A DNA stretch of 64,000 nt from Aphidius gifuensis (lineage: Eukaryota; Arthropoda; Insecta; Hymenoptera; Braconidae). The stretch covers positions 25,726,555 to 25,790,554 of the forward strand of contig NC_057789.1 of NCBI RefSeq assembly GCF_014905175.1. The letters are read 5' to 3'. A program made the translations under genes and the position numbers. The stretch's first letter is position 1. Each line of letters opens with the position of its first letter. The notes beneath the pieces were generated by a model, which made no database searches, had not been told where the DNA came from, and saw only the letters and a list, made by a program, of their open reading frames with translations. Shown piece after piece: positions 11,441-24,259 of the stretch.

Positions 11441-13485
11441 AAATAGAAATTTTTCTTTTTATGTTTTACCTTTTTTATTTTATAATTCCCTAATAAAATT
11501 AAATTTTTATCCGGCAATTCTTCAAAAAAAATGCTCAATTCGTATTAGGAGAATATAATCGGCAAAGAGGTATTTAATGTTTTATAAAGTTTTTCTTTTT
11601 ACAGTCTTCCTGTTTTTTTTTTTCAATTGATCACTTGTATTAGGATATTATAACTAGCTGAGAGGTTTTTTTTTTTTTTTTTTGAAGGTATTTTTATCTA
11701 TATTCCTTAATATTTATACGATCTAATAAAATATGCTAATACTGACATATATTGGTTGTCTTGGACGGTGTAACTTGTCACTTCTGAATGGGCTATCTGA
11801 CCACATGAAGGACTATTCGTGATCAATAAATTTTAGACTAACTTGGCTGAACATTGATCAAGTAAGGGAGGAAATTCAACCAACTATAAACTAACACAAT
11901 CATTCCTTGTTCTCTCAATGGGATTTGTTCTTAAATAGACACTGATAATTATTGTTATTTATTTTCATAAAGTATGTGCATAAATATCGCAACCAAAAAA
12001 GTTATACAAATTATTTTAAATATTAAATAACTGTTAAAATTATAAAATTATCATGCTATCAATTTTAAAATTAAATTCTCTTGATTTGTTAGCATATTTT
12101 TCATTGCTAATCTAATTTACAAAGACAAAATAGTGATTACCATGTCAAAGTCATTGGCAAAATAGATGAACAGCGTATCTCAGCAAGTGACAACAAAATG
12201 AACTTTATCAGAAATTATAAATACAACTAGTTGATTATCAAGCGAATAACGATGAGATTGTTTTTTTGTTTTTTGTTGTTGCCCTTTGAATAAAAAGTCA
12301 AAGCTTTGTTATATCATTCTTTTCGTTAACATTTTCAGCCTCCTACAGTTTCTGTGCCAATTACTGCCTCGTTAATCCTTCGTTAAGTCGACAGGATTAC
12401 CTTGCACAATGACACCCCTCATCACAATTCGTCTCGTTGTTCCCTTGGCTTTTGTTAAATAGGCAAAAATCCTCTTCTTTTTTCATTTTTAACTCTTTCA
12501 ACATTATCCGATTATTCTTTTCTACGTCACTACAAAATTTGCATTTAAACTAAATCCCATTCTATTTACAATAATGATTGCCTCGATACGCATTTATATT
12601 GGCAATTTTTTTTGCTCTATTTTAAAAATGTATATTACATGATACAGCTATTGATGATGAAAATACTGTCACTAAATTTTTCCCCAAATAAAAAAAATAA
12701 AATAAAAAATTGTAAGGAATGAAGGCTAAAACAGTGAGTTCATATACATCAAGTGGTTTTAGCCAGTGAGCTGTACAAGTGGTGAGATGAAAAAATAAAA
12801 TAAAAAAAAAATATAGAAGGACAAAGTGGCAGATGTTAGGGGTGGAAAAAAAAAATAAGGCAAACTCAAGATGAATATGTACGTGTGTCTGTGATGAGTG
12901 AGGAAAAGAAAATGTGAGGTTTTTGTCAGATAAAGTAAATTTTTTTCTGTCTTCAAAAATGAATAAAAAGAAATAATTTATAAAATGCAAGAAATATAAA
13001 GTACATATATCGAAAACTTTTGTCTATAATTTTTGTTTTGTTTTATCTATATATTTATAAAAAATAAAGAAAAAAAGTATTCGATTTTATGGAGTTTATA
13101 AATTTATTGTTGCAAAATCGACGGTGACTCAAGCCAGCCGGTTTAACTATGGACACAGATCCATATATACAAAATTTTCATTGTATGTATAGGTTACTAT
13201 ATATTATGCTTTACCAGACCGAGGGATATTTTTCCAATACGCCAATGACATGGCTGCATGTGTGCACGATAATATATATGACCAGGATTCCAATGCTTGT
13301 ATATAAAATTGAAGCAAGAGAGAGAGAAAATGGAATGAAAAGTACAAGAGTGAGACAATGAAGAAGATAAAGAAGCAGTCAATATAAAGGTGGGCAAGTG
13401 GGTGAGATAGAATGAGAAATTGAGGGTGCATAGTAGTGGAGGTAAAAGAGCCAGATAAAAGAGGGAGAGAAAGAGGAGTACTAAC
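11441..13485. other. Non-coding DNA right of the satellite
   Basis: No gene was recognised. A 15-bp inverted fragment of the satellite (GGCAAAGAGGTATTT) lies at 11561-11575. A less AT-rich patch covers about 11750-11920, and another about 12340-12460. A long poly-T run occurs near 11667-11683. The open frames on the minus strand at 12622-12990 are F/H-rich and low complexity. Confidence 0.55.
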
Positions 13486-13583
13486 CTCAACACGAGAGTG
13501 AACTGGCTCGTATTGATTGCAGGGCTGCGCACACCAATGTCTCTCCTCTCTCCTCATTCAATCCCCTTCTGCATATACCTTAA
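13486..13583 (-). other. Candidate spliced exon (UTR, first coding exon or lncRNA)
   Basis: On the minus strand a T-rich tract ends in GATTTCAG. The 98-nt segment that follows is much less AT-rich than its surroundings and ends GTTGAG, followed by the donor-like GTTAGTAC. All three frames through the whole segment contain a stop. One ATG inside it opens a frame of 24 codons that reaches the donor in phase 0, starting MRREERHWCAQPC. That is consistent with a first coding exon, but equally with a non-coding exon. No domain is recognisable and no partner exon was found. Confidence 0.3.
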
Positions 13584-14603
13584 CTGAAATCGTTTGAAAA
13601 AATATAAATAAATAAAAATCAAATCGTTTAAAACTTTTCCTTTCTTTATATGATAATTTGTTATTTTCAAAACTTTTAATATATATTTATTAATTTTAAT
13701 TTGAATGATATTATATAAAACATGAAAAGATGCCTGGAAAATTCATGACATCTAGGTGTTGCTTGACTTTTTATTTGACTGTTTATTTTCTATTTGAAAT
13801 CTTTATTTTAATATTTTTTTTTTATTTTCAGGGAATGAGCTAATGTTGAAGATTATATTAGTGGATTTTTTTTTTTTTTTTTTGGATTTTTTAACAAAGG
13901 AAATAGAGGCATGTGGTAATGCACAGGCGCATACTAGACAGAGTGTGTTGCGAAGGGCGATACTGTAGCCAAGGAGATTATTGTAGAAAGTGTTACTGAC
14001 CTAGTTCACGTGCTGGAGCTTGAAACATCCCCTTCTATCAATTCTACGACCCTTTACGTTTTTTTTTTTTTTGCTTTATATCATTCATTTCCTCTTACTC
14101 TTTCTTTGTTCAAATTTTTTATTTATTTTATTTTTATTTTTTTACCTACTCAAAAGTCTTGCACACTTAAAATCGAATTCACACTCGATGTGCACTCAAT
14201 TTCAAAACGTTCATATGACCTTTAAGTATATATATAAGAAAAAAAAAGTTTTTAAAATATGAACTAGAAAAGTATTTTGAAATTACATTTTTTGTCAAAC
14301 AAAATGGAATATTGAAATTCGATAAAACAGAGAAAATTACAGTGAATTGAGGTGGAAATTGGAGACTTTGAAGGTATATACGATCTGGGAATAATAATCG
14401 GAAGTTTATTCAGACGATCGTAAATGACAACGAGAGTCCCTGGATAAGGAGAAAACTTGTATATGCAATTGGATGGTTAAAATTGGTAGAGTTTATAAAG
14501 ACTCTTAAATGGAATTCGAAAGGAATCGTTGAATATAGGGGTGTTATGCTCGACCAACGACCAAAGAAAAAGCCATCCAAGTATATCTCAACCTCAACTT
14601 CTA
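13584..14603. other. AT-rich non-coding DNA
   Basis: No gene was recognised. A short less AT-rich stretch covers about 13905-14040. Low-complexity F/L-rich open frames at 14010-14262 are explained by a T-rich tract. The stretch 14340-14600 is moderately balanced in base composition and leads into the tRNA-like relic. Confidence 0.5.
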
Positions 14604-14663
14604 TGACTAGCCCGGATTCAAACCCGGAGGGCATCTGTTGCTCCTTTACAACCACACTACTCA
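14604..14663 (-). pseudogene. tRNA-like relic or tRNA-derived SINE head
   Basis: Read on the minus strand, this 60-nt segment has a 7-bp acceptor-like stem with one mismatch (TGAGTAG with CTAGTCA). It has a 4-bp D-arm-like hairpin GTTG-TAAAGGAG-CAAC (14637-14652) and a perfect 5-bp T-arm CCGGG-TTTGAAT-CCGGG (14611-14627). The T-arm gives the B-box-like GGTTTGAATCC, one base from consensus. Only 9 nt separate the D-like and T arms, so there is no anticodon arm. It cannot be a working tRNA. A decayed tRNA gene or the promoter head of a tRNA-derived SINE is likely. No poly-A tail or target duplication was identified. Confidence 0.4.
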
Positions 14664-15240
14664 CTCATTTCCCCTCATCCTTTTACTTTGGAAATATCCC
14701 AGTGCCCCTTGCCAACAAGTGGTGTCCTCACCAAAAAAAAAGCAAATCTATATTTTATATCCATCATTTACAGAATAATAATTTTTATTATCAAAAAAAA
14801 AAAAAAAAAAAACTATATACATGCATGCAAATTTAAAATGTAAAAAAAAAAACAAACAAAATCAGTGATGAAGTTTTATTTTAGTCAGCCATGCTATAAA
14901 ATTTATTCATGCAAAATTGAATTATTTTTAATTGTCAAGATGAGAAACTACTATTGTAAAGTTATGTAATTCATTTATATAAATCTATAGGAAAATTACT
15001 TGATTACGCAACAATGATTTTGTGGTTATGTTATTATAAAAATCATTCAATCAAAAATAAAAAGCTTCTATCGTTGTAATTGGAATAAAAAAAAAAATAA
15101 TATTTATGTAGGTTACATTGATACTCTTTGTTGAGTTATTTTTTGAAAATCTTTTGTAGAAAAAAAAGCAGCTGATAATTAACAGTAAAAAATGAAGAAA
15201 TAATTGAAGTTTTTGATATATGAATAATATTTTTTTTTTA
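14664..15240. other. AT-rich non-coding DNA
   Basis: Poly-A runs and stop codons in all frames; nothing recognised. Confidence 0.55.
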
Positions 15241-15540
15241 TGTTTGAACTGAGCTGAGAAGTTAATGATTTTGCGCAAGCGCTATATTTTTATATGATAT
15301 TTGGTGAGTTTGTCGGCCATTTTGTCTTGTCAAACATTGCACTGGCCGATGATAGTGGTAACGGCGCCGTCGGGGCGTTGAAATTACAGTCAGAGAGGGG
15401 AGATTATATAACTGTTCTTGCAATATCGAACACTGGCTCAGTGCGTTGGTCAGAATGGGGTGGCTGCGTCGACTTTGAGTGATCATCTTGTGCACGAATT
15501 GAAAAATAATATAAAAGCACAATCGCATACCTGTAATCCA
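15241..15540. other. CpG-rich island with opposed open frames
   Basis: About 300 bp with many CpG steps (TGCGCAAGCGCT, AACGGCGCCGTCGGGGCG, GCTGCGTCGAC) in otherwise AT-rich DNA. The plus strand is open from an ATG at 15294 to a TGA at 15480-15482 (62 residues, mixed composition, not low complexity). The minus strand is open over 15262-15528 (88 codons). Neither protein resembles a family I know. A donor-like TTTG-GTGAGT lies at about 15302-15308. A promoter/CpG island or an unrecognised exon is possible; opposed open frames are common in GC-rich patches, so coding is doubtful. Confidence 0.3.
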
Positions 15541-18500
15541 CTCGAGCTTTTTTTTATTTTTTTATTTTTTTTTCCGTTACGTTGCACATTTGTTTGAAAA
15601 TTCAAATAATACAAAAGTAATTATTAAAATATTTTATACAATTTATATTTAACATATGAATACCGTAATTATAAAATTAATTTCTGTTGAATAATTTTTA
15701 AAATTAAATTAAAAATCAATTAAAATTTATTTTTCTTTTTTTTTAATATTTTTCAATTAAATTTATCAATAGATAAACTACCTGTTGCAATCTAATTTTC
15801 ACTTTTAAATATACTGACTCACATAAATATGTACACACACATTTGAACCCACACCAACAACTTGACTGACCAATTTAATCAAAATTTTTTTTTTTACCAT
15901 TTTTTAAAACTCCACTAACGATATAACCAATAAATTTTAAATTTACATCAAAAAGCAAATAAATTTTTAAATTTCACAAAGTTATATTATTATTTAAAAA
16001 AATATTAACCTGTTGCTTTATTTTATTTTATATAATTGATTTACAATAAAATTGAGAAAAAAAAAAAATAATTTCAATCAAATTTATCAATTGGAAATAA
16101 TATCTTTCCAAATTTAAAATATTTATAATTAATTTTTCTTTTTTTTTCTCTTCTTTGCATTCAACTGAAAAGAGATAGAAAATTATAGTTGGGAGTGGAT
16201 TGATTGGAGTATACTTGTTGCATAAAGCTTTTTTGTTAAAAAAAAAAAAAACAAAAAACAAGTGTAATATAAAATTTTGCTAGAGTGTTCGTGTTTTTGT
16301 CTGTATATACATTGAGTCTGTGTGTTTGTGTGTGCGAGCATATTTGAAACATAAACGTGAGTTTGAGTAAATAGTCCACAACCCTTATTTGATGTACGTG
16401 AAGAGCAATAGTTTGACTATTAACTTTGAATTTAAATTAATCGATTTTAATCAAGCAAAAGTTGTTTTAACATTATTATACATAACATTTAAATAACATT
16501 AGTAAAATTATCTTACTTGGGATAAATAAATCGTGTAAATATAAAAAACAATTTTCTAAATTTTAAGATTATAGAAGAAAATTCAGCAAAAATAAATGAC
16601 AAAATCGAGCAAATTTACAAATAAAATTACATTTATATTATACAGAATTTACCAAATTTTGTACACCTGTTGAGCACTAATTTGATGAGTGAAAAAATAA
16701 AAAAAAAAAATGGCTTCACTTTTGTTACATAATACAATATTTAAACAATAATTTTTAGATTGAATTTTGTGGAGGAAAGCGCGCGCACATTACAAAGTGC
16801 ATATAAGATTTTTATGTAGGGTAGGTTTTGTATATTTACATCAGGGTGTAACCTGTTGCACCCCCTTTTTGACCTACCCCCTTTTAACTCCCTGTTATTT
16901 CTTGTCCCTTATATTTAAAGCCCTTTTTTTTTCTCTGTCAAGTCAAGGGTGATTTAATGTTAAAAAATTCATGACTTTGTCATCTAGAGATACTGTGTTA
17001 ACATTGTCTTACCAACCTCACTGATATTATTAAATTTTTAAATTTATAAATTTAACATACAGAGAAATTTGTAGTATTTAAATTTTATAAAAAGAATTTT
17101 GAAAAAGTACAGTATTTAAAAAGATACAAATTATGAATAATTATAATAAAAGTGCTTTATTTTTCATTTTTAAAATTATAATTATATGAAATATTTAAAA
17201 GAGTTTTTCACTATTTTAACTAAAGCCCTTTTAAAAATACAAGCATATGAAAAAAAGTTTTATTAATACACATGCACATATATATATTCACAAGGGAGTC
17301 TGAATTGAAGATCGATAGAGGCTGAGGGTGTTGAATAAAAATAAAAAATAAAAAAACCAGAAAGAGAGTTGAAAGGTGGTTTGAAACTTTGCACAAAAGT
17401 CACATAACCGTCTGTGATGGGTCAGGGGGTATACGTGGTAAAAAAAAAAAAAAAAGAGAAAACGTTGAATTTTTATGCTCAAGTTGAAGTAGGTAGGTGC
17501 TCGTAAAACACTCGGTTGAGACCACCACCTTGTACACCTTATCCTTCGACCAGCCATTTTTCTCGTTTCTATATAAAACTTAAATCCAACAAAAATAAAA
17601 AATATATTTATAAAATACAAAATGCTGTTAACGTAGTAGTGAACAAAAAAAAAAAAAAAATAAAAAAATGAATAGTTGTACAAACGGGAAAAACCGATAA
17701 TGTATCGTTAAATCGTTTCTTTTGTATTTTATTGTTCTAACCGCATTTGATTGTTTTTTATTTTTTTAAGATCGATAAAAACCAATATAATATATATTTT
17801 TCTATTTGACAAATAGAAAAATACACAGCTAAAATATCTCAAGTTATATTCAGTCTCCCTTGTGGCTTTATATAATTTTATTTTCTTATTATTTCATTAT
17901 TATTTATGGATATACATTATTACTTTATTTCCATCGTAAAATAAAAATTCATTAGACGATTGCTTGATTAAGTTAATCGACCATAGTTTGATTTTCGTGG
18001 ATAACCAAAAATTTTTTTGTATATAAATTTGTCTTTTGTTGATCATAAAATATATTTTAATACTGTCATTTATATTTCTTAGTGTATGTACTTAAATTTT
18101 AAATGCATACACTGACAAGTATTAAATCCCTCTGGTAAATTACAAAATTACTAGTCTCAATAATTAATTACAGCTAAGCTGGATAAGTGTAATAAATATA
18201 TAACAATGTAAAACTTTATACTAAAATGATACAAAGTTTTTCATTTACTTTGGGTAATTGTTTATCTTGAAATTTTATTTTTCAAAATATAAAATTGTTA
18301 TCAAGTTTTATTTACGAAAAAAAAAAAAAATATCAGCAAAAGGGTTTTGACGTTAGATAAAATAAAAAAAAAAATAAAATGAACAGTCTGATGACAACAC
18401 TAAAAGCACCACATTTTCCAAGACACTGAGGCATATCATGTTACGAGAAATTCGACGCCAGAGTGATGGAAAATACATTGCATTTTTTTTTTTTTTTTGT

Positions 18501-18940
18501 ACACAAAATTTTTCTCAATCTATCCAAGTTTTATTTATTTTATTTTTTTCTTACACACATTTAACGTCCACCCTCGTTGCTTTTATACATATCAACCCCT
18601 TTTTTTTTCGTCTCAATATCCAAGATCGAAAAATCCTTTCACGAGTATATGCAACCCCCTGGTGTCATGCCAAAGTCAACAGCAAACGAAAAATATTTTT
18701 CTATCGGTTTTTATTTTCCCTTTGCAATATGGCCTTTTTCTTTATTTTTTTTTTTTTTTCTTTACTCTCTCTCAATCTTACTTTTTAATAATTCACGTTT
18801 TTCTACTTGTGTGTATATAAAATATAAAACGACATATATTTTTTCTTTTATATTTATTACGGATCAATTTTTATTTAAACAGTTATTTCAAATATTGAAT
18901 ACTTGTAAAATAAAATTTTATATTTTTTCTATGATTACAG
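15541..18940. other. AT-rich non-coding DNA with small less AT-rich islands
   Basis: Long poly-A and poly-T runs and no recognisable gene. Less AT-rich patches occur at about 16770-16950 and 17390-17580. Open frames in these patches and in 18438-18788 are short and dominated by homopolymer-encoded F and K. Confidence 0.5.
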
Positions 18941-19006
18941 AATTTTATTGACAACAATTTTCAAGATAAAGATGAATAAATCATACATTTCATTGACTTT
19001 AACAAG
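18941..19006 (+). other. Weak candidate 66-nt exon
   Basis: A T-rich tract ending ATGATTACAG precedes a 66-nt segment that ends AACAAG and is followed by GTAAGA. One of the three frames is open across the segment. The base composition is as AT-rich as the surroundings, so a chance pairing of splice-like words is quite possible. Confidence 0.15.
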
Positions 19007-21545
19007 GTAAGATTTCATAATGAATAATTAAAATATAAATTGTTAAAATTTTTCATATAAATGTCAACAAAAAATTCAATGTAAGCGTTTTTTTCTTGAG
19101 ATTAAATTTTATTTATTTATGTTTATTTAACTCATAAGCATTTTAAAGCTTATTTAATTAATCAGCTTATTTGGCATGAAAAAACAATAAATAAATTAAT
19201 TCAAGTCTATATTTTTTTTATCTAACAATTTTAAGATTTATTATTAAAAAAATATCAGCAATTATCGTGAACTTTTATATTTAATTTATCTTCATCTATC
19301 TGTCTTTCTCTTTGTATAATTTTTTATTATCATTTATTTTTATTTATTTATTTTTTTATTTTCATTAGAAACAGTTTCATTTGGGGAAAAATTTTAATCA
19401 GGCATAAACGTGCACAGTACAACCGTCGCGGCTCTCTCGCGAACATAACTTTTAACGGTCGAATGAAAAAAAAAAAAAAATAATAAAAAATGAAAATCGT
19501 TACCGACAGACAACCAGAAAAAAATTAAAAAAATTTTTATACGAGTGGTGATGGTAGAATGAATAAAAATAAAAATGAATAAAATATTTGTATGATAAAA
19601 AAATATAAAAAAAAAAAGTAGTTCAAAGTGCAAGAGATAAAAAATTATATTGTATATGTTTATCTGTTAAATATTTACTACAAAACGGTAGATTTAATTT
19701 CAATGAAAAATTTAAATATGAGTTTGTCGATAAAGGGATTAAATTACTTGCAAGATTGACGTTACATTATTGAAACTTTTAGGTTTAAAATTTTCCTACA
19801 AAGAAGATTAAATTAATTCTCTATCGTCTGACCATTATCATATTTATCTACTGATTTTAAACCACTATTTTGTATTCATTAAAACCAAATTAATTAATCA
19901 ACTTATATTTTAAATTTTCAATCTTTATAATGAATTAAAATTTTTTAAAAAAAAACACATTAATTCTTTTCGTTATGTATTTTTTAATTGAAGTGAAAAT
20001 ACATTTTGTATATACGAGAAAACTTTTAAGTTTAATTTTTTTTTTTTTTTTTAACGGTAGGGAAGTATTTTTATTTGAAAAAAAAAAAAAATATTTAAAG
20101 ATTTTGTAAAACAAGCTGGTAGTTCTACTTTAATTTTAGACACCGCGGGCTCTTGTCTTTGAAGTAGTCTCATCTCACCATACGTAATCAGGGAGAATTT
20201 TCTTTTCCAAGGGTTTTGTGGTATGGCTACAGAGGGACATGTACTACTTATACATATATACTGTTTGGCTTTTTAAAATAAAAATCCTACTCCATCAACT
20301 TTTATATTTTTCAAACCTTTTATTTGACTTTTTTTTTTTTTTTTTCATACTTTGCATCTTGTTTTCGTGCTTAGATTTATCAAAGAGTATATTTTTTTAT
20401 AACATGTATAATAAATGAAAACCAAAGCTCTAAAATGAAAATACTTTTTTTTTATTTTAACTTATTATTAATTTATTTTTAAAAATAATAATTCAAGTCA
20501 TTGCTTACTCATTGTCGGTGAGGTGAAGTAGCGTGTCTCGTTCGTCAAACGAGTCAAACCCCCGAGGCAAAAGCAGGTTGAATAAGGGCCAAAAAAGAAT
20601 GGAATAATAATAAAAAAAAAAAAAAAATACTAAAGATAGGTTGTACTACTTGTCTGGCACAACTCGGGTCTCTACTACTTGTCGTTTGTGGTTGAGTGCG
20701 TCGAGGGTCTTGATGTACATAAGTTGCGTGCACGTTCATTCACTTCATAAATATATATACATGATTTTTTTTAAAGCAATATGATATATTAAATAACAAT
20801 AGTAAATTAAAATAATAATAATAATATAACAAGTAAATTTTGTTAATTTAATATATATATTTAAAAGTTTTTAATACAACTGGGATTCATGCAAAAATTT
20901 TGAATGTCCATTCGAGTTAACCGGGCATTCATTTGGCCTCTGAAAATTCAAACGACTTTTCGAACAAGCTTTGGAACTCAATTCATTCGGAATTCAAATT
21001 ACATCTATTCACTATTTTCCCACAAAATTTCTCGTATCTCTTCTTGCTCACACACACACACAAAACTTTCATATATATTTTCTCATTTTCATCCCTCTTT
21101 ATCATCATCATACTGATGCAACTACTATACCTCTTTCAAGTTTTATATATATATATATTTATAACGTGCATCATCACATCGTCCAACCTTACTATCATGA
21201 GTTCTTCTTCATCTCAGCACAAAACCACATCTCTGGAATGCCAGTGTGCTGCCTTCTTTACAAAATATATATGAGATATTTTATCCTGAACTGAATGTGT
21301 AATATTAAATTTAAAAAATTTACATTTTTTTTTATACTTTTTTAAATTGGAAATGATAAAATTACTATTTTGCATAGTGTTTATTTTTTTTTTTATTTTT
21401 TATGGTATTATTTGGATACTTGTGAGTTTAGCAAAGTAACAAAAGAAAAAAGTAAAATAAAATTACAAGTACCAACGTTCGATTTTAATAGAAATAATAA
21501 AAAAACTTGGAGAATGAGATTTCGGGTTTGAAATGAAATTCAACT
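19007..21545. other. AT-rich non-coding DNA
   Basis: No gene was recognised. Less AT-rich patches at about 19395-19460, 20110-20240, 20505-20740 and 20890-21000 have no convincing splice-flanked open frame. Confidence 0.5.
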
Positions 21546-21745
21546 AATGGAAATGGAATGCTGCCCAATTATCATAATTATTATTATAACAAACCCCCAT
21601 GGCGTTCTACTGAGAATATCTTTGCTAAAACTTTTCTCTACTTTTACCACTTTATATTACTTTTTATTTATTTTTTTTATATATATATTTTTGTCTCAAC
21701 CCCTTTGCACAACTACTCGGTTATCGTGTTGAGTATTCAGTTAAA

Positions 21746-21853
21746 ATGAAGCCACAAGATGGCGTCTGCTATCAACCAGATAACCACCAACGGGTGTCCC
21801 AAAGATTTAATCCTTCATTTAACAAATTTTTACACTTAAAATTATCCTTATAA
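21746..21853 (+). CDS. Doubtful short ORF, 35 codons
   Basis: An ATG at 21746, eight bases after TATTCAG (acceptor-like), opens a 35-residue frame beginning MKPQDGVCYQPDN and ending at TAA 21851-21853. The first 25 residues have a mixed, protein-like composition and the tail becomes AT-driven. An overlapping ATG in the context AAGATGGCG at 21759 opens a second short frame. AAGATGGCG also matches a YY1/Pho-type binding word, so a regulatory element is an alternative. No family was recognised. Confidence 0.15.
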   Translation: MKPQDGVCYQPDNHQRVSQRFNPSFNKFLHLKLSL

Positions 21854-24259
21854 TTATTTAGAAAAAAAAAATTATTTTCTATCTAAAATTGAAAAAGTTT
21901 TTTATAAAAAAATAATTTATTTTTTCTTTTATTTTTTTATTTTAAAATATTTATTATCAATTTATTCAATAATTTATTATTATTATTATTTTATATATAA
22001 GAAATAGCAAACCAGGTTGTATCGTTACTTTGAGTATTTCGTTACAAATTAAGGGTCGTACATTCCCCTCGCGTCCTATTATTAAATCTCAACTTTCACA
22101 TTTTTATTTTTTATTTTATATCATGTTATATAACTCCTCAATGAAATGTTTAAATAAAAAAAAATGTATATTTATTTTAATCAATATAAAAATAATAATT
22201 TAAATTTTATTATTATTATTTTTTTAATGACATTCAATTGATAATAATTATCAGAATAAATAAATCAACAAATGACAAGTGTATTTAATATAATTTATAA
22301 TTAAAAATAAATAACGAATTATAATGTTTTTACATATTTTATAATATAAAAGCATGGATATTGTTATTTTGTCATTACATGTGTGTATCACCACAAATTT
22401 CGAGTAATTATACAACCAGAAAATTAATGGCCACGATGTATTGGCCATTAACGTTCACGATATACGCTAAATCCATTTTCTCATTCCCTCTTTTTCCTCT
22501 TTGAAAATTCTCTGATTTTATCCACCCATTTTGTCCTCTTTCTCATTCCAAAAATCTCATCAACCCCCATCGACATTTTAAATCCACTGGGACTCGTTAC
22601 TCTTACAATCCAATCATTAAAACTCTATTCATAAATATTTTTTTTTTTATTATTTACAACAAATTTCATATATTATTTATTTATTTTTATTATTTTTTTA
22701 ATTTTATTTTCAATTGTTGGTATTTTAAATGTACTTTATATATATGAAAAAAAAATATATTTATATTAGAAAATTTTTTACGTTAATTTAACTCCATTTG
22801 TCTTGGAGTTTTTATGTTTTTTTTTTTTTTCTTTTATATTTAATTTCATAGCTTGAATTTTTGTTTTGTGTAATTTTTTATTTTTATTTTCACACGTAAT
22901 TTCATCGTCGCATTACGTTTGAACAAAATACTTAAAAAGTCTACGTTATAGTACGGAAGTGCAGCGTTATTACATCCACGCAATAGATCATGTTAATTGT
23001 CGGGCTTTTGGAAGGCACGTTGCTCGTAACTTATGCACGCAAAAGGGGCCATGAAAAAGGTGGTTTGAGGGTGTAAGAGAATGTACAGTTTTGAGGGTTA
23101 TATATATAAGAAAAAGGGAGGAGTGGAAAAGTTGCGTTCGATGCTCCCAAAGAGTCTGCCAAGACTTTCTCGAAGGGTTGTAAATCATCTTGTGATATAA
23201 TGCTGTTGAGAGAAATATAAGTAAAGTTTTTTTTTTTTTTTTTTTATTTTTTATTCAAAAAATCACTTCATCCCTTGTTGTTCATCAATAACTTTATTTT
23301 TATTTTTTATTATTTTTTTTTTAACTTGAATTTGTAAATTCTATGCAGACTTTTTTTTTTTTTATAGGTATATATTTTTATTTCCCTCTGGATAAATATT
23401 TATTTATTTTATTTTTTTCTTTTGACAGGGTAATTTTTTACAGACGAAAAAATGTATACAGAGAGTTGAAAATTTATATTATATAGTTGACAAGTTTGAA
23501 TAGAATCAAAATGAAATAAAATTGAATAAAAAAAAAAATAAAAAGGGAAATAAGGGTTTGTCTTGGATGATGGACTTGCGATTCTCGGCAACAGGTTTTA
23601 TCGACGCTCGAGAAAGAGACTATATAGTCCGGAAGGGTTGTTTTTTCAAACCGGAAACTCCACCCTCACTAAAGAGTACACTTTCAGATAAAAAGTGTGA
23701 GTTAAAAATAAATAAAAAGTCGAAAAGAATAAATGGTTTATATATAAAAATAGTAAGACGATTGGAATTCTTTTCTTGAAATTTTTTAGCAATGTGTGAG
23801 TTCATCCCTATCGTGTAAATTTAGCCCCTGGCAACAGGCGAAATCAAAGAATGGCTTAAAGTGGACATCACAAAAGTACCAGTAAAAAATAAGAGAATAA
23901 AAATTCAACAAAAGTAAGGACAAAACCAAAATCAATGAACAAGAATCTCTTTTATCCACTCAAAAACTTTTAACAAAAAAAAATAGTAAATCATTTTATT
24001 ACTTTTATTTTATTATTTCTAAAATACTTAACATAATGTTCCATTATTATTAAATCTTCTTCTATTATAAAAACGAGAAATAAAGCCTCGCTTCGATTCA
24101 TTTGATTGCTTCTCGCAATAATTATTGTAAACTATATTGTTAGAAATATTTATTAATATTTAATATTTAGTAAAAATAATGTATGCTTTTACTTTCAATA
24201 ACGAAATTAAATATTGTTGAGAGCCAGAGTTGATTCCCATTGATCTCGTATGTTAAAAT
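21854..24259. other. AT-rich non-coding DNA with one perfect small hairpin
   Basis: No gene was recognised. A perfect 10-bp stem (TTAATGGCCA at 22424-22433 with TGGCCATTAA at 22442-22451, 8-nt loop) is present. Less AT-rich patches cover 22960-23190 and 23560-23700. The latter carries an open plus-strand frame (23522-23779, 85 codons) that starts and ends in A-rich low-complexity DNA, so coding is doubtful. Confidence 0.45.

Noticed and set aside
12622..12990. Minus-strand 122-codon open frame
   Set aside because: F- and H-rich low-complexity translation of A-rich plus-strand DNA; an overlapping frame is also open, as expected by chance.
13197..13557. Two overlapping minus-strand frames of 111 and 117 codons
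   Set aside because: They run through a donor-like site into C/T-rich repetitive DNA. Only the part in 13486-13583 is kept as a candidate exon.
17288..17683. Minus-strand 131-codon open frame
   Set aside because: Mostly F/Y runs; the small balanced part (17480-17560) is too short and has no splice support.
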